41,867 nucleotides of DNA from Flavivirga aquimarina (GCF_030540835.1 NZ_JAUOEK010000173.1:1-41867); one strand, 5' to 3'. Counted from the stretch's first letter, positions 17,447-25,996 are shown. Translations and numbers: made by a program. The notes: generated by a model not told the origin, from the sequence alone.

Positions 17447-18850
17447 TTAAACGTCGAGAACATCTACAATATCTCTGATGAATTTCATGGTTTCCGTTTC
17501 GATATGTTGACTTAACGCATCAAAATTATTGAAATCAGGGTTTTTCATTATTATATGATCAACAATCGAAAATCCTTCCATAGTGTCGGGGATATGATAT
17601 TTATTCCAATCACTGTCTCTAAATATATCCCAGTACTTTTTTTGAATTTGCCTGTTTCGTCCTGCTAAACAAATCTCGAATTGCATTTTTGCATGATTAA
17701 AAATAATAACGATTTTTAACTTTTGGTTTTTCAACGCGATTGGAGTAAAAGGAAAGAATGAAAAATCCATATTTCCTTGATAAACACTTCCTATTTTATA
17801 ATCGATAGGGTATGTTTTTATAAAGTGCGTTCTTAACCTTTTTATATATGTTAGTAATTTTTTATAATCTTTTTGTATATCTCCTTTTTTGATTTGTTTT
17901 CTATAATGTGTTAAGTTACCATTATTGACTTGTTTTGTGTTTTTAAGATAGTTATTAGGTTTTTTAATAGGAATACAGATATCTACTATAAACTTGTGTT
18001 CAGGGTGCGTTCTATTGTCATTGTGATATAGTTCGAAATAATGACCGTCTTCAAATTCATATCCATTTTCTGCTATCCAAACACATATACTATTCCAGGC
18101 TTTTGAAAAAGATTCTGGAGCTATTTCAAACGAACCTACAACATAAAAACCTTTTTGAATACGAACTTGCTTTACGTCTCCTTCTACTTTAACATCTTCA
18201 TTTGTTGTAAAGCAAGTACTTAATCGTACTTTGTCTTCATTAGTAACTTTGGGGTTGTCATGATAAACGGTTACTGCTTTTAGGTTTTTCGAATTTATAA
18301 GATTTTTTGATGTCATCCATTTTAACAGTTTCTCATAAGTACTACCAACTTTATCAAATTCACCAATATGGGTCATCCCGATTAACTTCATTTCTGGAAG
18401 TTCTTTTATTTCTATTTGTCCATTCATTTTAATCCAATTTAAGGTATTATCAATTTGACAAATATATTTCTCAACCGATGTTATGTCTACACCAATCTTG
18501 CTAATTTCACCTTTATGTTTAAACTCCATGGGGCTTATACCATAAAATTTTTTAAATGCTCTTGAAAAGGAATTACCACTACTAAAACCATATTTAAAGG
18601 CTAGTTCGGATATAGATTTAGTAGTCCCAACTAGCAAAATAGCTGCAACTCTTTCTATTCTTTTTCTGTTAAGAAATGAGTTAACAGTTTCGCCGGTTAT
18701 AAATGAGAAAAGTCTATGAAAATGGAAGGGAGAATAACAAGCTTTTTTTGATAATAGCTCAAGCGATAATTCTTTATCTAAATTATTTTCAATATAATCA
18801 ATAGCTATATTAATTCTTTTTATATATGTTTTCTTTGTATTATTATTCAT
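17447..18850 (-). CDS. AraC-family regulator fused to GyrI-like and DUF7000-like domains
   Basis: A 467-residue three-part protein. Residues 1-115 are an AraC/XylS DNA-binding domain with two helix-turn-helices (ELLSKKACYSPFHFHRLF; ISELAFKYGFSSGNSFSRAF). Residues about 145-300 form a GyrI-like/SOUL effector-binding domain (IEIKELPEMKLIGMTHIGEF ... FVVDICIP-like end). The last 155 residues (from H-Y-R-K-Q-I-K-K-G-D-I-Q-K) resemble a small flavobacterial family, possibly DUF7000, with LRTHFIKTYP, S-V-Y-Q-G-N-M-D and KKYWDIFRDSDWNKYHIPDT. The first two domains match Rob/BltR-like regulators that sense lipophilic ligands. The third is an unusual addition. Family naming of the third part is from memory and uncertain. 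No adjacent target operon is obvious. Confidence 0.8.
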   Translation of the reverse strand: MNNNTKKTYIKRINIAIDYIENNLDKELSLELLSKKACYSPFHFHRLFSFITGETVNSFLNRKRIERVAAILLVGTTKSISELAFKYGFSSGNSFSRAFKKFYGISPMEFKHKGEISKIGVDITSVEKYICQIDNTLNWIKMNGQIEIKELPEMKLIGMTHIGEFDKVGSTYEKLLKWMTSKNLINSKNLKAVTVYHDNPKVTNEDKVRLSTCFTTNEDVKVEGDVKQVRIQKGFYVVGSFEIAPESFSKAWNSICVWIAENGYEFEDGHYFELYHNDNRTHPEHKFIVDICIPIKKPNNYLKNTKQVNNGNLTHYRKQIKKGDIQKDYKKLLTYIKRLRTHFIKTYPIDYKIGSVYQGNMDFSFFPFTPIALKNQKLKIVIIFNHAKMQFEICLAGRNRQIQKKYWDIFRDSDWNKYHIPDTMEGFSIVDHIIMKNPDFNNFDALSQHIETETMKFIRDIVDVLDV

Positions 18851-18898
18851 TTTCCATTTATTGCTAATAAATTAGATATAGAACTCATTTAAACTTTT

Positions 18899-19042
18899 TC
18901 AATTTGCTAAAAAATTGTTGTTTTCAACTCTGTTTTTGTCTTTTTTTCCTTCCGTAACTCTGCTATGCAACTCAAAAAAGCCTTCAACAGAACTAAAAAC
19001 TTCTAATTTTCGCTTAAATCCAAAAAGTTTAAACGAGTTCAT
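18899..19042 (-). CDS. 47-codon hypothetical ORF, possibly part of a dispersed repeat
   Basis: An uninterrupted 47-residue frame runs from ATG at 19042 to TGA at 18899, in the gap upstream of the AraC gene. The product begins MNSFKLFGFKRKLEVFSSVE and ends KNRVENNNFLAN; it is basic and has no signal peptide. It fills a gap of 361 bp that otherwise holds only AT-rich sequence. I have an impression that near-identical short peptides recur in many flavobacterial genomes, which would mark it as a dispersed repeat more than a gene, but this could not be checked. No ribosome-binding context decides the start. Confidence 0.3.
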   Translation of the reverse strand: MNSFKLFGFKRKLEVFSSVEGFFELHSRVTEGKKDKNRVENNNFLAN

Positions 19043-19119
19043 AATATAAATATGAAATAACATTTAAGACTTATTTTCAAACATAAGTTAAAAACTTTAT
19101 ATTTTGTAAAGGGCAGAAA

Positions 19120-19127
19120 TATTTTTG
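19120..19127 (+). promoter_or_regulatory. Possible -7 promoter box for the ThuA lipoprotein gene
   Basis: TATTTTTG matches TAnnTTTG and lies 84 bp before the ATG at 19212. A TTG at 19104-19106 is too close (13 bp) for the normal -33 spacing, so the match is partial. Confidence 0.35.
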
Positions 19128-19211
19128 TGGCTTTTCTTCTTTTAAATTCTTAATGGTGTTTTTATTTAAGAATTGTATATTTAGTCAAAATTTATAATTA
19201 ATCATTGTTTT

Positions 19212-20219
19212 ATGTTCAAAATTCAAAAACCTTTCGTGCTTTGTGCTATTGCTTTAATGTTTGTATCAAGTTTGTCAGGGTGTGAAGCGCCTCAAAAACC
19301 AAAACTAAAAGCATTAATTATTGATGGTGAAAATAGTCATGGTGTATGGCCAAAAACGACGGTGATGATGAAAAGTTATTTAGAAGAAACTGGGTTGTTT
19401 GAAGTCGATGTTGCGCGTACTACTTATACTTGGCAGGGACCACATTATAATAAAACTTTAGGGGTTGATGACATAAAAGAGCTTTTAGATTTATATCCAA
19501 TTGAATCTGCTAAACAACATATAGCGGTTGATACCCCAAAACCAGATGAAAATTACAGCCCTAATTTTGAAGCTTATGATGTGGTGATTTCTAATTTTGG
19601 CTGGAAAGCATCAGATTGGAATGAGGCTACCAAAACCAATTTTGAAGCTTATATGAAAAATGGTGGTGGATTAGTAGTTGTTCATGCTGCTGATAATTCT
19701 TGGGGTACTTGGAAAGCATTTAATACTATGACCGGAATTGGCGGTTGGGGAGGTAGAGACGAGAATAGCGGTCCTTATATTTATTATGATGGCACAGGTT
19801 CTGTAAAACGAGATACGACTGCTGGTAAAGGAGGCTCACATGGCGCACAAAAAGAATTTGTTATTGACATTCGTGAACCTGAACATCCTGTTATGAAAGG
19901 TTTACCAAAATCTTGGATGCACGCTAAAGATGAATTGTATGAAAAGTTAAGAGGCCCAGCTGAAAACGTTACTATTTTAGCTACAGGACTTGGGAGAGAA
20001 GATAATAGACATGAGCCTCTTTTAATGGCTATAAATTACGGACAAGGTAGAACGTTTCACACGACGCTTGGTCATATGGATTATTCTATGGAATGTGTAG
20101 GGTTTATAACAACACTTCAACGTGGTGCAGAATGGGCGGCGACAGGTAAAGTAACTCAAAGTGTTCCTGAAGATTTTCCTACTGAAAATGCAATAAGCAT
20201 TAGAAAATTTATGAAATAG
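19212..20219 (+). CDS. ThuA-domain lipoprotein
   Basis: A 335-residue exported protein. The N-terminus has a lipoprotein signal with lipobox L-S-G-C (Cys about residue 24), so it is probably anchored in the envelope. The remainder is a ThuA-like (trehalose utilisation/class I glutamine amidotransferase-like) domain: ALIIDGENSHGVWPKTT, YDVVISNFGWKASDW, GGGLVVVHAADNSWG and the C-terminal G-Q-G-R-T-F-H-T-T-L-G-H. Such domains are common in Bacteroidetes glycan or sugar-acid loci, but no glycoside hydrolase or transporter sits next to it here. Its catalytic role is unproven. It is a single-gene unit, convergent with the DUF6048-like gene 29 bp away. Confidence 0.87.
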   Translation: MFKIQKPFVLCAIALMFVSSLSGCEAPQKPKLKALIIDGENSHGVWPKTTVMMKSYLEETGLFEVDVARTTYTWQGPHYNKTLGVDDIKELLDLYPIESAKQHIAVDTPKPDENYSPNFEAYDVVISNFGWKASDWNEATKTNFEAYMKNGGGLVVVHAADNSWGTWKAFNTMTGIGGWGGRDENSGPYIYYDGTGSVKRDTTAGKGGSHGAQKEFVIDIREPEHPVMKGLPKSWMHAKDELYEKLRGPAENVTILATGLGREDNRHEPLLMAINYGQGRTFHTTLGHMDYSMECVGFITTLQRGAEWAATGKVTQSVPEDFPTENAISIRKFMK

Positions 20220-20248
20220 GTTTTGTACTAATTGTTCTAAAAGAATAG

Positions 20249-20995
20249 TTATTTGTCTTTCTTATAAAGCGGAATGCGATAAGATAAAGCATAGCTATAT
20301 CCAACACCAATACCGCTACTGTCATAAGTTTTTTGAAACCCCGGAACATAAACGTTTTCAAAATTATCGGGAATGGTTTCACTGGCCATTATTTTAAGCT
20401 GTACATTTAAACCAATATATAAATTATTGAATAATTCTGCTTTTAAACCTAAAATGAGTTCTGCCCAAAAAGCTGTTAAACTACTAAACTCCTGTTTGTC
20501 ATTTGAAGAAAATTGAGGTTCCCAGTATTGATCCGTACTATAAACAGTAAAGCTGTTTAAATCGTGGCTAAAGGAGCTTGCTCCAACGCGAAAACCGGAA
20601 TAAATCATGTTATCCATATTTAACCAGTTTTGATACATGTTATAATCTATACCAGCTTTAATATAAGATCCTTTAGTTGTAATATCTAAAGTTGTAATAT
20701 CTAAATACTCATTAACAGTATTTTTTTCCTCAAAACCAATTTCACCGGCGATATACAGGCGTTGTTTTAGCCTGTAATCTGCTGTAATTTCAAATCCACT
20801 ATACTCATCGTCTAAAAACGAACGAATTAGTTTACCTATATCGCCACCTACTCGAAGGCCATACTTTAATTTTACTTTTATGGAGTCTTTTGGAGTACTA
20901 GCTATACTATCGTTTTGCGCATTTACAGATATACACAAAAGGAGTATACAAGTAAAACTACTAATGAGATATGGTAAAGTGCGCTGCTGTTTCAT
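20249..20995 (-). CDS. DUF6048-like outer-membrane beta-barrel protein
   Basis: A 248-residue protein with an N-terminal signal peptide (to S-V-N-A-Q near residue 27) and an amphipathic beta-strand-rich mature part (KLKYGLRVGGDIGKL, ADYRLKQRLYIAGEIGFEE, GSYIKAGIDYNMY, GVGYSYALSYRIPLY). The C-terminal aromatic strand suggests an outer-membrane barrel of about 10-12 strands. I recall this family as DUF6048, usually encoded next to a DUF6452 lipoprotein downstream of rlmD, as found here. Its start overlaps the end of the upstream gene by 35 bp. Function is unknown; family naming is from memory. Confidence 0.72.
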   Translation of the reverse strand: MKQQRTLPYLISSFTCILLLCISVNAQNDSIASTPKDSIKVKLKYGLRVGGDIGKLIRSFLDDEYSGFEITADYRLKQRLYIAGEIGFEEKNTVNEYLDITTLDITTKGSYIKAGIDYNMYQNWLNMDNMIYSGFRVGASSFSHDLNSFTVYSTDQYWEPQFSSNDKQEFSSLTAFWAELILGLKAELFNNLYIGLNVQLKIMASETIPDNFENVYVPGFQKTYDSSGIGVGYSYALSYRIPLYKKDK

Positions 20996-21533
20996 CTTCT
21001 ACAGATTGGTTATCGTTTACGGGTTGTCTGGACAGTATCCATGGGTCTGTGTCACTTGTATCTAGGTTAAGTGTCACGTTTTTAAAAATAGTTTTATAGC
21101 CGCAAGCTCTCGATACATAAACTTCTTCACGACTGTAATTGATAGTAATTGTATCGTAATTACCTTCAATATAATCATCGGTTAAATCATCAGGTGTATC
21201 ATTATCGTTTATTGTAGCATCTTTAATAAGGGTGTATTGTGTGGTGTTTTCATCTGTTTTTAATGGTAGAATAAACTCATCTGTATCATCAAAATTATAA
21301 TCAGATAAAATAAATTCATTGTAGGCATCTAGTGGGTCAGGTAAATTAAATTCCTCGTCAATTCCTATAACAACCACATCAAAAACAAATTTTATGTCAT
21401 CAGGGCTACTAGCATCATAAAGATCAATAATTAGCCTTGGAGTAGTAGGTGTACTTTCAGGACAAATATCGTCGCGTTCACAACTAAAATAGCATATTAT
21501 TATGGCGATTAGTATTAGGCTTCTTTTTCTCAT
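20961..21533 (-). CDS. DUF6452-like lipoprotein
   Basis: The ATG at 21533 gives a 190-residue protein; the frame extends one TTG codon further upstream, which is not needed. The N-terminus is a lipoprotein signal with Y-F-S-C as lipobox (Cys near residue 18), followed by ERDDICPESTPTTPRLIIDL, a hallmark of the small envelope family I recall as DUF6452. The mature domain is acidic and beta-rich and ends in V-E-D-E-T-A-A-H-F-T-I-S-H. It overlaps the DUF6048-like gene by 35 bp and lies 165 bp downstream of rlmD on the same strand. No function is known for either member of the pair. Confidence 0.72.
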   Translation of the reverse strand: MRKRSLILIAIIICYFSCERDDICPESTPTTPRLIIDLYDASSPDDIKFVFDVVVIGIDEEFNLPDPLDAYNEFILSDYNFDDTDEFILPLKTDENTTQYTLIKDATINDNDTPDDLTDDYIEGNYDTITINYSREEVYVSRACGYKTIFKNVTLNLDTSDTDPWILSRQPVNDNQSVEDETAAHFTISH

Positions 21534-21698
21534 CAATCCTTTTTCTATGTGTTTGCTTATTTATCAATTAAAGTTAGGATCCTTAAAGAACTTAACATAC
21601 CTGTTGTTCTTTCAATTTTATTTCTGACTAATATATAATCATTTTTAGAAATGAGATCCAATTCTTTTTAAAATTATTAATTGATTTAACAATATTAT

Positions 21699-23111
21699 TT
21701 ATCGCTTTTCAAGTAGCACTACATTTTCTACATGAAACGTTTGTGGAAACATGTCTACTGCTTGGGTTTTTGTTACTTTATAAGTGGTATCCATTAAAGC
21801 TAAATCCCTAGCCTGGGTAGCACTATTGCAACTTACATATACTACTTTTTTAGGAGCAATGTTCAATATTTGTTGCACGACATCTTTATGCATACCATCA
21901 CGTGGCGGATCGGTTATAATAATATCCGGTTGTCCGTGTGTTTGAATAAAGGCATCGTTGAAAACCTGTTTCATGTCACCAACATAGAATTCAACGTTAT
22001 TTATATTATTTAATTGTGCATTTTCTTTTGCAGCCGTTATGGCATCCGGAACAGATTCTACACCTATAACTTTGCTGGCTTTTTTTGCAACGAACTGAGC
22101 TATGGTTCCGGTACCAGTGTATAAATCGTAAACAAGCTCATCTCCAGTTAATTCTGCAAAATCTCTTGTGATTTGATATAACTCAAAAGCTTGGTCGGAA
22201 TTAGTTTGATAAAATGATTTGGCATTGATTTTAAATTTCAAACCTTCCATTTCTTCAAAAATATGATCTGCACCTTTGTAGCAAATGACTTCTTGGTCGT
22301 AAATAGTATCATTTGCTTTTCCGTTAACAACATATTGTAATGAGGTTATTTGTGGAAATGTGTCAGCTATATAATCCAGTAATAATTCACGTTTAGTTTT
22401 GTCTTCTTTAAAAAACTGAATGACTACCATGATATCTCCCGTACTGGATGTGCGAACCATCATAGTTCTTAACAGGCCTGTTTGATTTCGCGTGTTGAAA
22501 AATTCAAATTCATTTTCGATAGCAAATCGCTTAACAGCATTTCTAATGGTGTTAGAAGGATCTGTTTGTAAATGACACTTTTTTATATCCAGAATTTTAT
22601 CCCACATGCCCGGAATATGAAAGCCTAGAGCATTTCTATCGCCCAAATCATCATCAGATTGTACTTCTTCTATGGTTAACCAACGACTGTCACTAAAAGA
22701 AAATTCCATTTTATTTCTATAGAAATATTGATTTGAAGACCCTAGAATAGGGGTGACTTCAGGAAGTTCGATATGCCCAATACGTGTTAAGTTATTAGTG
22801 ACTTCTTTTTGTTTGTAAAACAATTGATGCTCGTAAGCCATGTTTTGCCATTTACAGCCTCCACAAGTTCCAAAATGCTCACACTCAGGTTTTGTTCTTT
22901 TATCTGATAATTTATGAAACACTGTGGCTTTGCCTTCGTAATAAGCTTTTCGTTTTTTATAGGTTTGTACATCAATTATATCACCAGGCACTGCATTTGA
23001 CAAAAAGATCACTTTACCATCTGGGGCTTTTGCTATCGTTTTACCTTTGGCACCGGCATCAATAACTTCAATTTGCTCAAAAACTTGTTTTTTTGCTTTT
23101 CTTCTAGACAT
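21699..23111 (-). CDS. rlmD: 23S rRNA (uracil-5-)-methyltransferase RlmD
   Basis: The frame is open to 23387, but the ATG at 23111 begins MSRRKAKKQVFEQIEVIDAG, the normal N-terminal TRAM start; the extra 92 codons are AT-rich noise overlapping the sigma factor. The resulting 470 residues fit RlmD/RumA. Visible features are a TRAM domain, a [4Fe-4S] cysteine set C-x5-C-x2-C (CEHFGTCGGC) with a further Cys in KKCHLQ, the SAM motif VYDLYTGTGTIAQFVA, IITDPPRDGMH, and the catalytic VYVSCNSATQARDL. The enzyme makes m5U1939 (or m5U747, as in RlmCD enzymes) in 23S rRNA; which site cannot be read here. It starts the rlmD-DUF6452-DUF6048 run. Confidence 0.9.
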   Translation of the reverse strand: MSRRKAKKQVFEQIEVIDAGAKGKTIAKAPDGKVIFLSNAVPGDIIDVQTYKKRKAYYEGKATVFHKLSDKRTKPECEHFGTCGGCKWQNMAYEHQLFYKQKEVTNNLTRIGHIELPEVTPILGSSNQYFYRNKMEFSFSDSRWLTIEEVQSDDDLGDRNALGFHIPGMWDKILDIKKCHLQTDPSNTIRNAVKRFAIENEFEFFNTRNQTGLLRTMMVRTSSTGDIMVVIQFFKEDKTKRELLLDYIADTFPQITSLQYVVNGKANDTIYDQEVICYKGADHIFEEMEGLKFKINAKSFYQTNSDQAFELYQITRDFAELTGDELVYDLYTGTGTIAQFVAKKASKVIGVESVPDAITAAKENAQLNNINNVEFYVGDMKQVFNDAFIQTHGQPDIIITDPPRDGMHKDVVQQILNIAPKKVVYVSCNSATQARDLALMDTTYKVTKTQAVDMFPQTFHVENVVLLEKR

Positions 23112-23269
23112 GCTGCAAAAATAATAATAGCAACAAATAAATATGGTTTTATTTCCATTAACTTTAGGAGATTTTAGCGAAAGTTTATTTGGAACGATTG
23201 GATATATATAAATAAAAATGAACCTTTTTGTTCTATTACAGTCTTTAAAGTATAAGTTGCCTGGCAAGA

Positions 23270-23824
23270 ATGGATAGTAAACAACGAAAAATAGACAAAC
23301 AACTGGTTTTAGAGTACCAATCTGGTAATAAAAAAGCCCTTGTGTTTTTAGTAAAACGGTGGCATAAATTATTTTGCGAGAAAGCATTTTATATTTTAAA
23401 GGATGCAGATACCGCTAAGGATGTTACTCAAGATTGTTGGAATGTTATCATGGATAAAATATGTGATTTAAAGAATCCTGAGAGTTTTGGAAGCTGGGGC
23501 ATGCGTATTGTGTATACTAAGTCTTTGGATACCATTAAAGCAAAAAACAGAAGCAGAAATGTACTGGAAAGTTATAAAGAAGAACAAGGTTTAACAGATG
23601 TCGAAGAGGAAAATAGAGAACAATTAAAAATGATGCTTTTAAAAGCGATTAAAGAACTTCCTCAAAATCAGCACACAGTAATCAAGTTATTTTATGTTGA
23701 GGATTATTCATTAAAAGAAATAAGTGATATTTTAAATATATCTGTAGGAACTGCAAAATCAAGACTTTTCAACGCCAGAGAAAAATTAAAATTAATATTA
23801 AAAAACAAAAATTATGAAAAATAA
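23270..23824 (+). CDS. ECF-type RNA polymerase sigma factor
   Basis: A 184-residue sigma-70 family protein of the extracytoplasmic function type. Region 2 spans about residues 10-85 (ALVFLVKRWHKLFCEKAFYI, DVTQDCWNVIMDKI), and region 4 about 118-178 (ELPQNQHTVIKLFYVEDYSL, EISDILNISVGTAKSRLFNA). Region 3 is absent, as expected for ECF factors. The downstream gene overlaps its last 11 bases and encodes a small membrane protein that could act as its anti-sigma factor, an inference from position only. The gene faces away from rlmD across a 158-bp gap. No autoregulated promoter pair could be identified. Confidence 0.9.
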   Translation: MDSKQRKIDKQLVLEYQSGNKKALVFLVKRWHKLFCEKAFYILKDADTAKDVTQDCWNVIMDKICDLKNPESFGSWGMRIVYTKSLDTIKAKNRSRNVLESYKEEQGLTDVEEENREQLKMMLLKAIKELPQNQHTVIKLFYVEDYSLKEISDILNISVGTAKSRLFNAREKLKLILKNKNYEK

Positions 23825-24200
23825 AATGGAAGATATAGATAAATTAATTAAAGAAACTTTAACAGAAGAAGAAGCTAAGTTTTATGATAAATTGGATGAA
23901 CAAAATGTGTTTCAAATGGTAGGTGGGTTATTTCAAGGAAGAAATAAATGGATTATGTATTTAATGAATATCATGACTTTAATCTTATTTTCTTTTTTTG
24001 TGTATTGTACTGTTCAGTTTTTTAATACAGATATTACAAATGAAATGATTAAATGGGGATTGGGAAGTGTCGTATTTTTGTTGGGAGTGAGCATGTTAAA
24101 GGTTTTTGCCTGGATGCAAATGGATAAAAATGCAATTATTAGAGAAATTAAAAGATTAGAATTGCAGGTTTCATCACTTTCCAGCAGAATGTCTGAATAA
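23814..24200 (+). CDS. Small membrane protein paired with the sigma factor (DUF6768-like)
   Basis: A 128-residue protein: an N-terminal soluble helix (residues 1-35, IDKLIKETLTEEEAKFYDKL), two TM segments (about 48-70 and 80-100), then a short coiled C-terminus (REIKRLELQVSSLSSRMSE). I recall this arrangement as DUF6768, a flavobacterial family encoded next to ECF sigma factors. The topology would place both ends in the cytosol, which suits sequestration of the sigma factor, but no anti-sigma motif (such as a zinc-binding HxxxCxxC) is present. Its start overlaps the sigma gene by 11 bp, so expression is coupled. Confidence 0.72.
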   Translation: MKNKMEDIDKLIKETLTEEEAKFYDKLDEQNVFQMVGGLFQGRNKWIMYLMNIMTLILFSFFVYCTVQFFNTDITNEMIKWGLGSVVFLLGVSMLKVFAWMQMDKNAIIREIKRLELQVSSLSSRMSE

Positions 24201-24226
24201 GGTTTTATAATACAGTTGATATTTGT

Positions 24227-24234
24227 TAACTTTG
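24227..24234 (+). promoter_or_regulatory. -7 promoter box upstream of rocD
   Basis: TAACTTTG is an exact TAnnTTTG match. The -33 position 20 bp upstream reads TTT instead of TTG. Initiation would fall near 24238, leaving an untranslated leader of about 100 nt before the rocD ATG at 24340. Confidence 0.5.
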
Positions 24235-24246
24235 TACTTCTATCCA

Positions 24247-24290
24247 GGGATGATTTCTCTCCCACGCTGAATTTTCGTGTCTTCGAAAGA
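24247..24290 (+). promoter_or_regulatory. Possible structured 5' leader of rocD
   Basis: Within the predicted leader, GGGA (24247-24250) can pair with TCCC (24260-24263), ACG with CGT (24264-24266 / 24276-24278), and TCTT (24280-24283) with AAGA (24287-24290). These are three short adjacent hairpins. No known riboswitch consensus was recognised, and the stems are short, so chance cannot be excluded. Confidence 0.25.
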
Positions 24291-24339
24291 ATAAAGGTAC
24301 AGTAGGAATTGCATATTTTTTATACTTAATTTTTTTAAA

Positions 24340-25584
24340 ATGGCAATTTTAGATCAACAAACATCACAACAATTAATTGAATTGGAAAACAGGTATGGAG
24401 CGCATAATTACCATCCTTTACCTGTAGTATTAAGTAGGGGAGAAGGCGTCTATGTATGGGACGTAGATGGAAAGCAATATTATGATTTTCTTTCGGCTTA
24501 TTCGGCGGTTAACCAAGGACATTGTCATCCAAAAATTGTTAATGCTATGATGCAACAGGCACAAACATTAACCTTAACGTCAAGAGCATTTCATAATGAT
24601 ATGCTTGGCAAATATGAGAAATTTGCTTGCGAGTTTTTTGGGTTCGATAAGTTATTACCAATGAATACGGGAGCAGAAGCAGTTGAGACTGCTTTAAAAT
24701 TATGTAGAAAATGGGCTTATGAAGTAAAAGGCATTGACGAAAATAAAGCTGAGATTATTGTGTGCGAAAACAATTTTCACGGTCGTACTACAACTATTAT
24801 TTCATTTTCTAATGATCCTGTTGCCCGTCAAAATTTTGGTCCCTTTACTAATGGGTTTATTAAAATAGAATACGATAATCTTAATGCATTAGAGTCTACT
24901 TTACAAAATAACCCAAATGTTGCTGGCTTTTTAGTAGAACCTATACAGGGAGAAGCTGGCGTTTATGTTCCTAGTGAAGGGTATTTAACAAAAGCAAAAT
25001 CACTTTGTGAGCAATATAATGTTTTATTTATTGCAGATGAGGTACAGACTGGCATTGCCAGAACAGGCAAATTATTAGCCGTTAACTATGAAAATGTAAT
25101 ACCAGACATTTTAATTTTAGGTAAAGCCATGAGCGGTGGTGTGTATCCGGTATCTGCCGTCTTAGCTAATAATGCGATTATGAACGTTATTAAGCCCGGT
25201 AATCATGGAAGTACTTTTGGAGGAAACCCTATAGCGGCAGCAGTAGCTATAGCTGCTCTCGAAGTTGTTAGAGATGAAGGTTTAGCCGAAAATGCCGAAA
25301 TATTAGGAAATATATTTAGAGAAGAATTAAATAAATATATTGAAACCAGTAATATAGTGAACTTAGTTAGGGGAAAAGGTTTGCTTAATGCCATTCTTAT
25401 AAATGATGATGAAGAAAGTGAAACGGCATGGAATATTTGTTTGGCATTAAGAGATCATGGATTGCTGGCAAAGCCTACACATGGAAATATTATACGTTTT
25501 GCGCCACCATTAGTAATGAATGAAGAACAATTATTGGATTGTGTTAACATTATTATAAAAACGCTTAAACAATTTGAGAAATAG
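24340..25584 (+). CDS. rocD: Ornithine--oxo-acid transaminase
   Basis: A 414-residue class III aminotransferase that converts ornithine and 2-oxoglutarate to glutamate-5-semialdehyde and glutamate in arginine breakdown. The PLP lysine is Lys262 in [14 protein letters not shown], and the cofactor-binding Asp is Asp233 in [30 protein letters not shown] (109-128) and N-N-F-H-G-R-T (145-151) are close to known ornithine aminotransferases, as are the [14 protein letters not shown] start and the full length. It is a single-gene unit with a promoter box, a leader of about 100 nt, and a strong terminator 37 bp downstream. A related acetylornithine transaminase is the main alternative, but the N-terminal signature favours RocD. 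Confidence 0.92.
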   Translation: MAILDQQTSQQLIELENRYGAHNYHPLPVVLSRGEGVYVWDVDGKQYYDFLSAYSAVNQGHCHPKIVNAMMQQAQTLTLTSRAFHNDMLGKYEKFACEFFGFDKLLPMNTGAEAVETALKLCRKWAYEVKGIDENKAEIIVCENNFHGRTTTIISFSNDPVARQNFGPFTNGFIKIEYDNLNALESTLQNNPNVAGFLVEPIQGEAGVYVPSEGYLTKAKSLCEQYNVLFIADEVQTGIARTGKLLAVNYENVIPDILILGKAMSGGVYPVSAVLANNAIMNVIKPGNHGSTFGGNPIAAAVAIAALEVVRDEGLAENAEILGNIFREELNKYIETSNIVNLVRGKGLLNAILINDDEESETAWNICLALRDHGLLAKPTHGNIIRFAPPLVMNEEQLLDCVNIIIKTLKQFEK

Positions 25585-25621
25585 ATTTTTGATAATGAAA
25601 TAACAAAAGAAGATATTAAAG

Positions 25622-25646
25622 AAAAAGCGCCCAATAGGCGCTTTTT
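25622..25646. terminator. Bidirectional rho-independent terminator
   Basis: AAAAAGCGCC and GGCGCTTTTTT form a stem of about 10 bp with loop CAATA, flanked by an A-run on one side and a T-run on the other. It sits between the convergent rocD and CCC-motif genes and can stop transcription from both sides. Confidence 0.92.
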
Positions 25647-25666
25647 TATATTCTGGATATATAATA

Positions 25667-25996
25667 TTATTGATTTTGTTGTATTTGTTCCATAATCTCC
25701 TGAATCTTTTGCATAAGCTCATCCCAGCCTACAGTAGATATTGTATATATGGTCTTTATTAAATACAGAAGGTTTATTATTAATATTACCAAAGCTACAA
25801 TTTTAGCTGTATCCATAGCTTTGATACTGTTGGCATCATAGTTTTCCGGATTAAGCTTTGCCTCTTTTAATTTGTTGATTGCGATTATAAGTGCAATGCC
25901 CGCAAAAATAAATCCTAACCCACCAATACAGCAGCATAATAATCCTAAAATAGCAAGTACGTAAACGATTGTTGGGTTGAGTTTTTGTTGTTCCAT
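25667..25996 (-). CDS. CCC-motif small membrane protein
   Basis: A 109-residue protein with two TM segments (about residues 10-40 and 65-90). The first contains three consecutive cysteines in LLCCCIGGLGFIFAGIALII. The loop N-P-E-N-Y-D-A-N-S-I-K carries the usual sequence of this flavobacterial family, known only by the CCC motif. The tail is a soluble, Gln-rich helix (MQKIQEIMEQIQQNQ). It is the last gene of a minus-strand operon of four small membrane proteins, 12 bp after the second DUF2752 gene. The first TM resembles that of the CD225/dispanin protein three genes upstream (also Cys-rich before G-I/G-F), suggesting a distant relationship. Function is unknown. Confidence 0.8.
   Translation of the reverse strand: MEQQKLNPTIVYVLAILGLLCCCIGGLGFIFAGIALIIAINKLKEAKLNPENYDANSIKAMDTAKIVALVILIINLLYLIKTIYTISTVGWDELMQKIQEIMEQIQQNQ

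Noticed and set aside
21585-21612. Hairpin AAAGAAC/GTTCTTT downstream of rlmD
   Set aside because: The stem is only 7 bp with a 14-nt loop and no U-run on either strand, so a terminator is not supported.
23116-23123. TATTTTTG on the minus strand just before the rlmD ATG
   Set aside because: It matches the -7 consensus but would start transcription at or inside the start codon; it lacks a -33 element and is not called as a promoter.
23112-23387. N-terminal extension of rlmD by 92 codons
   Set aside because: It is AT-rich and hydrophobic, without family similarity, and overlaps the start of the sigma factor gene. The ATG at 23111 gives the normal TRAM start.
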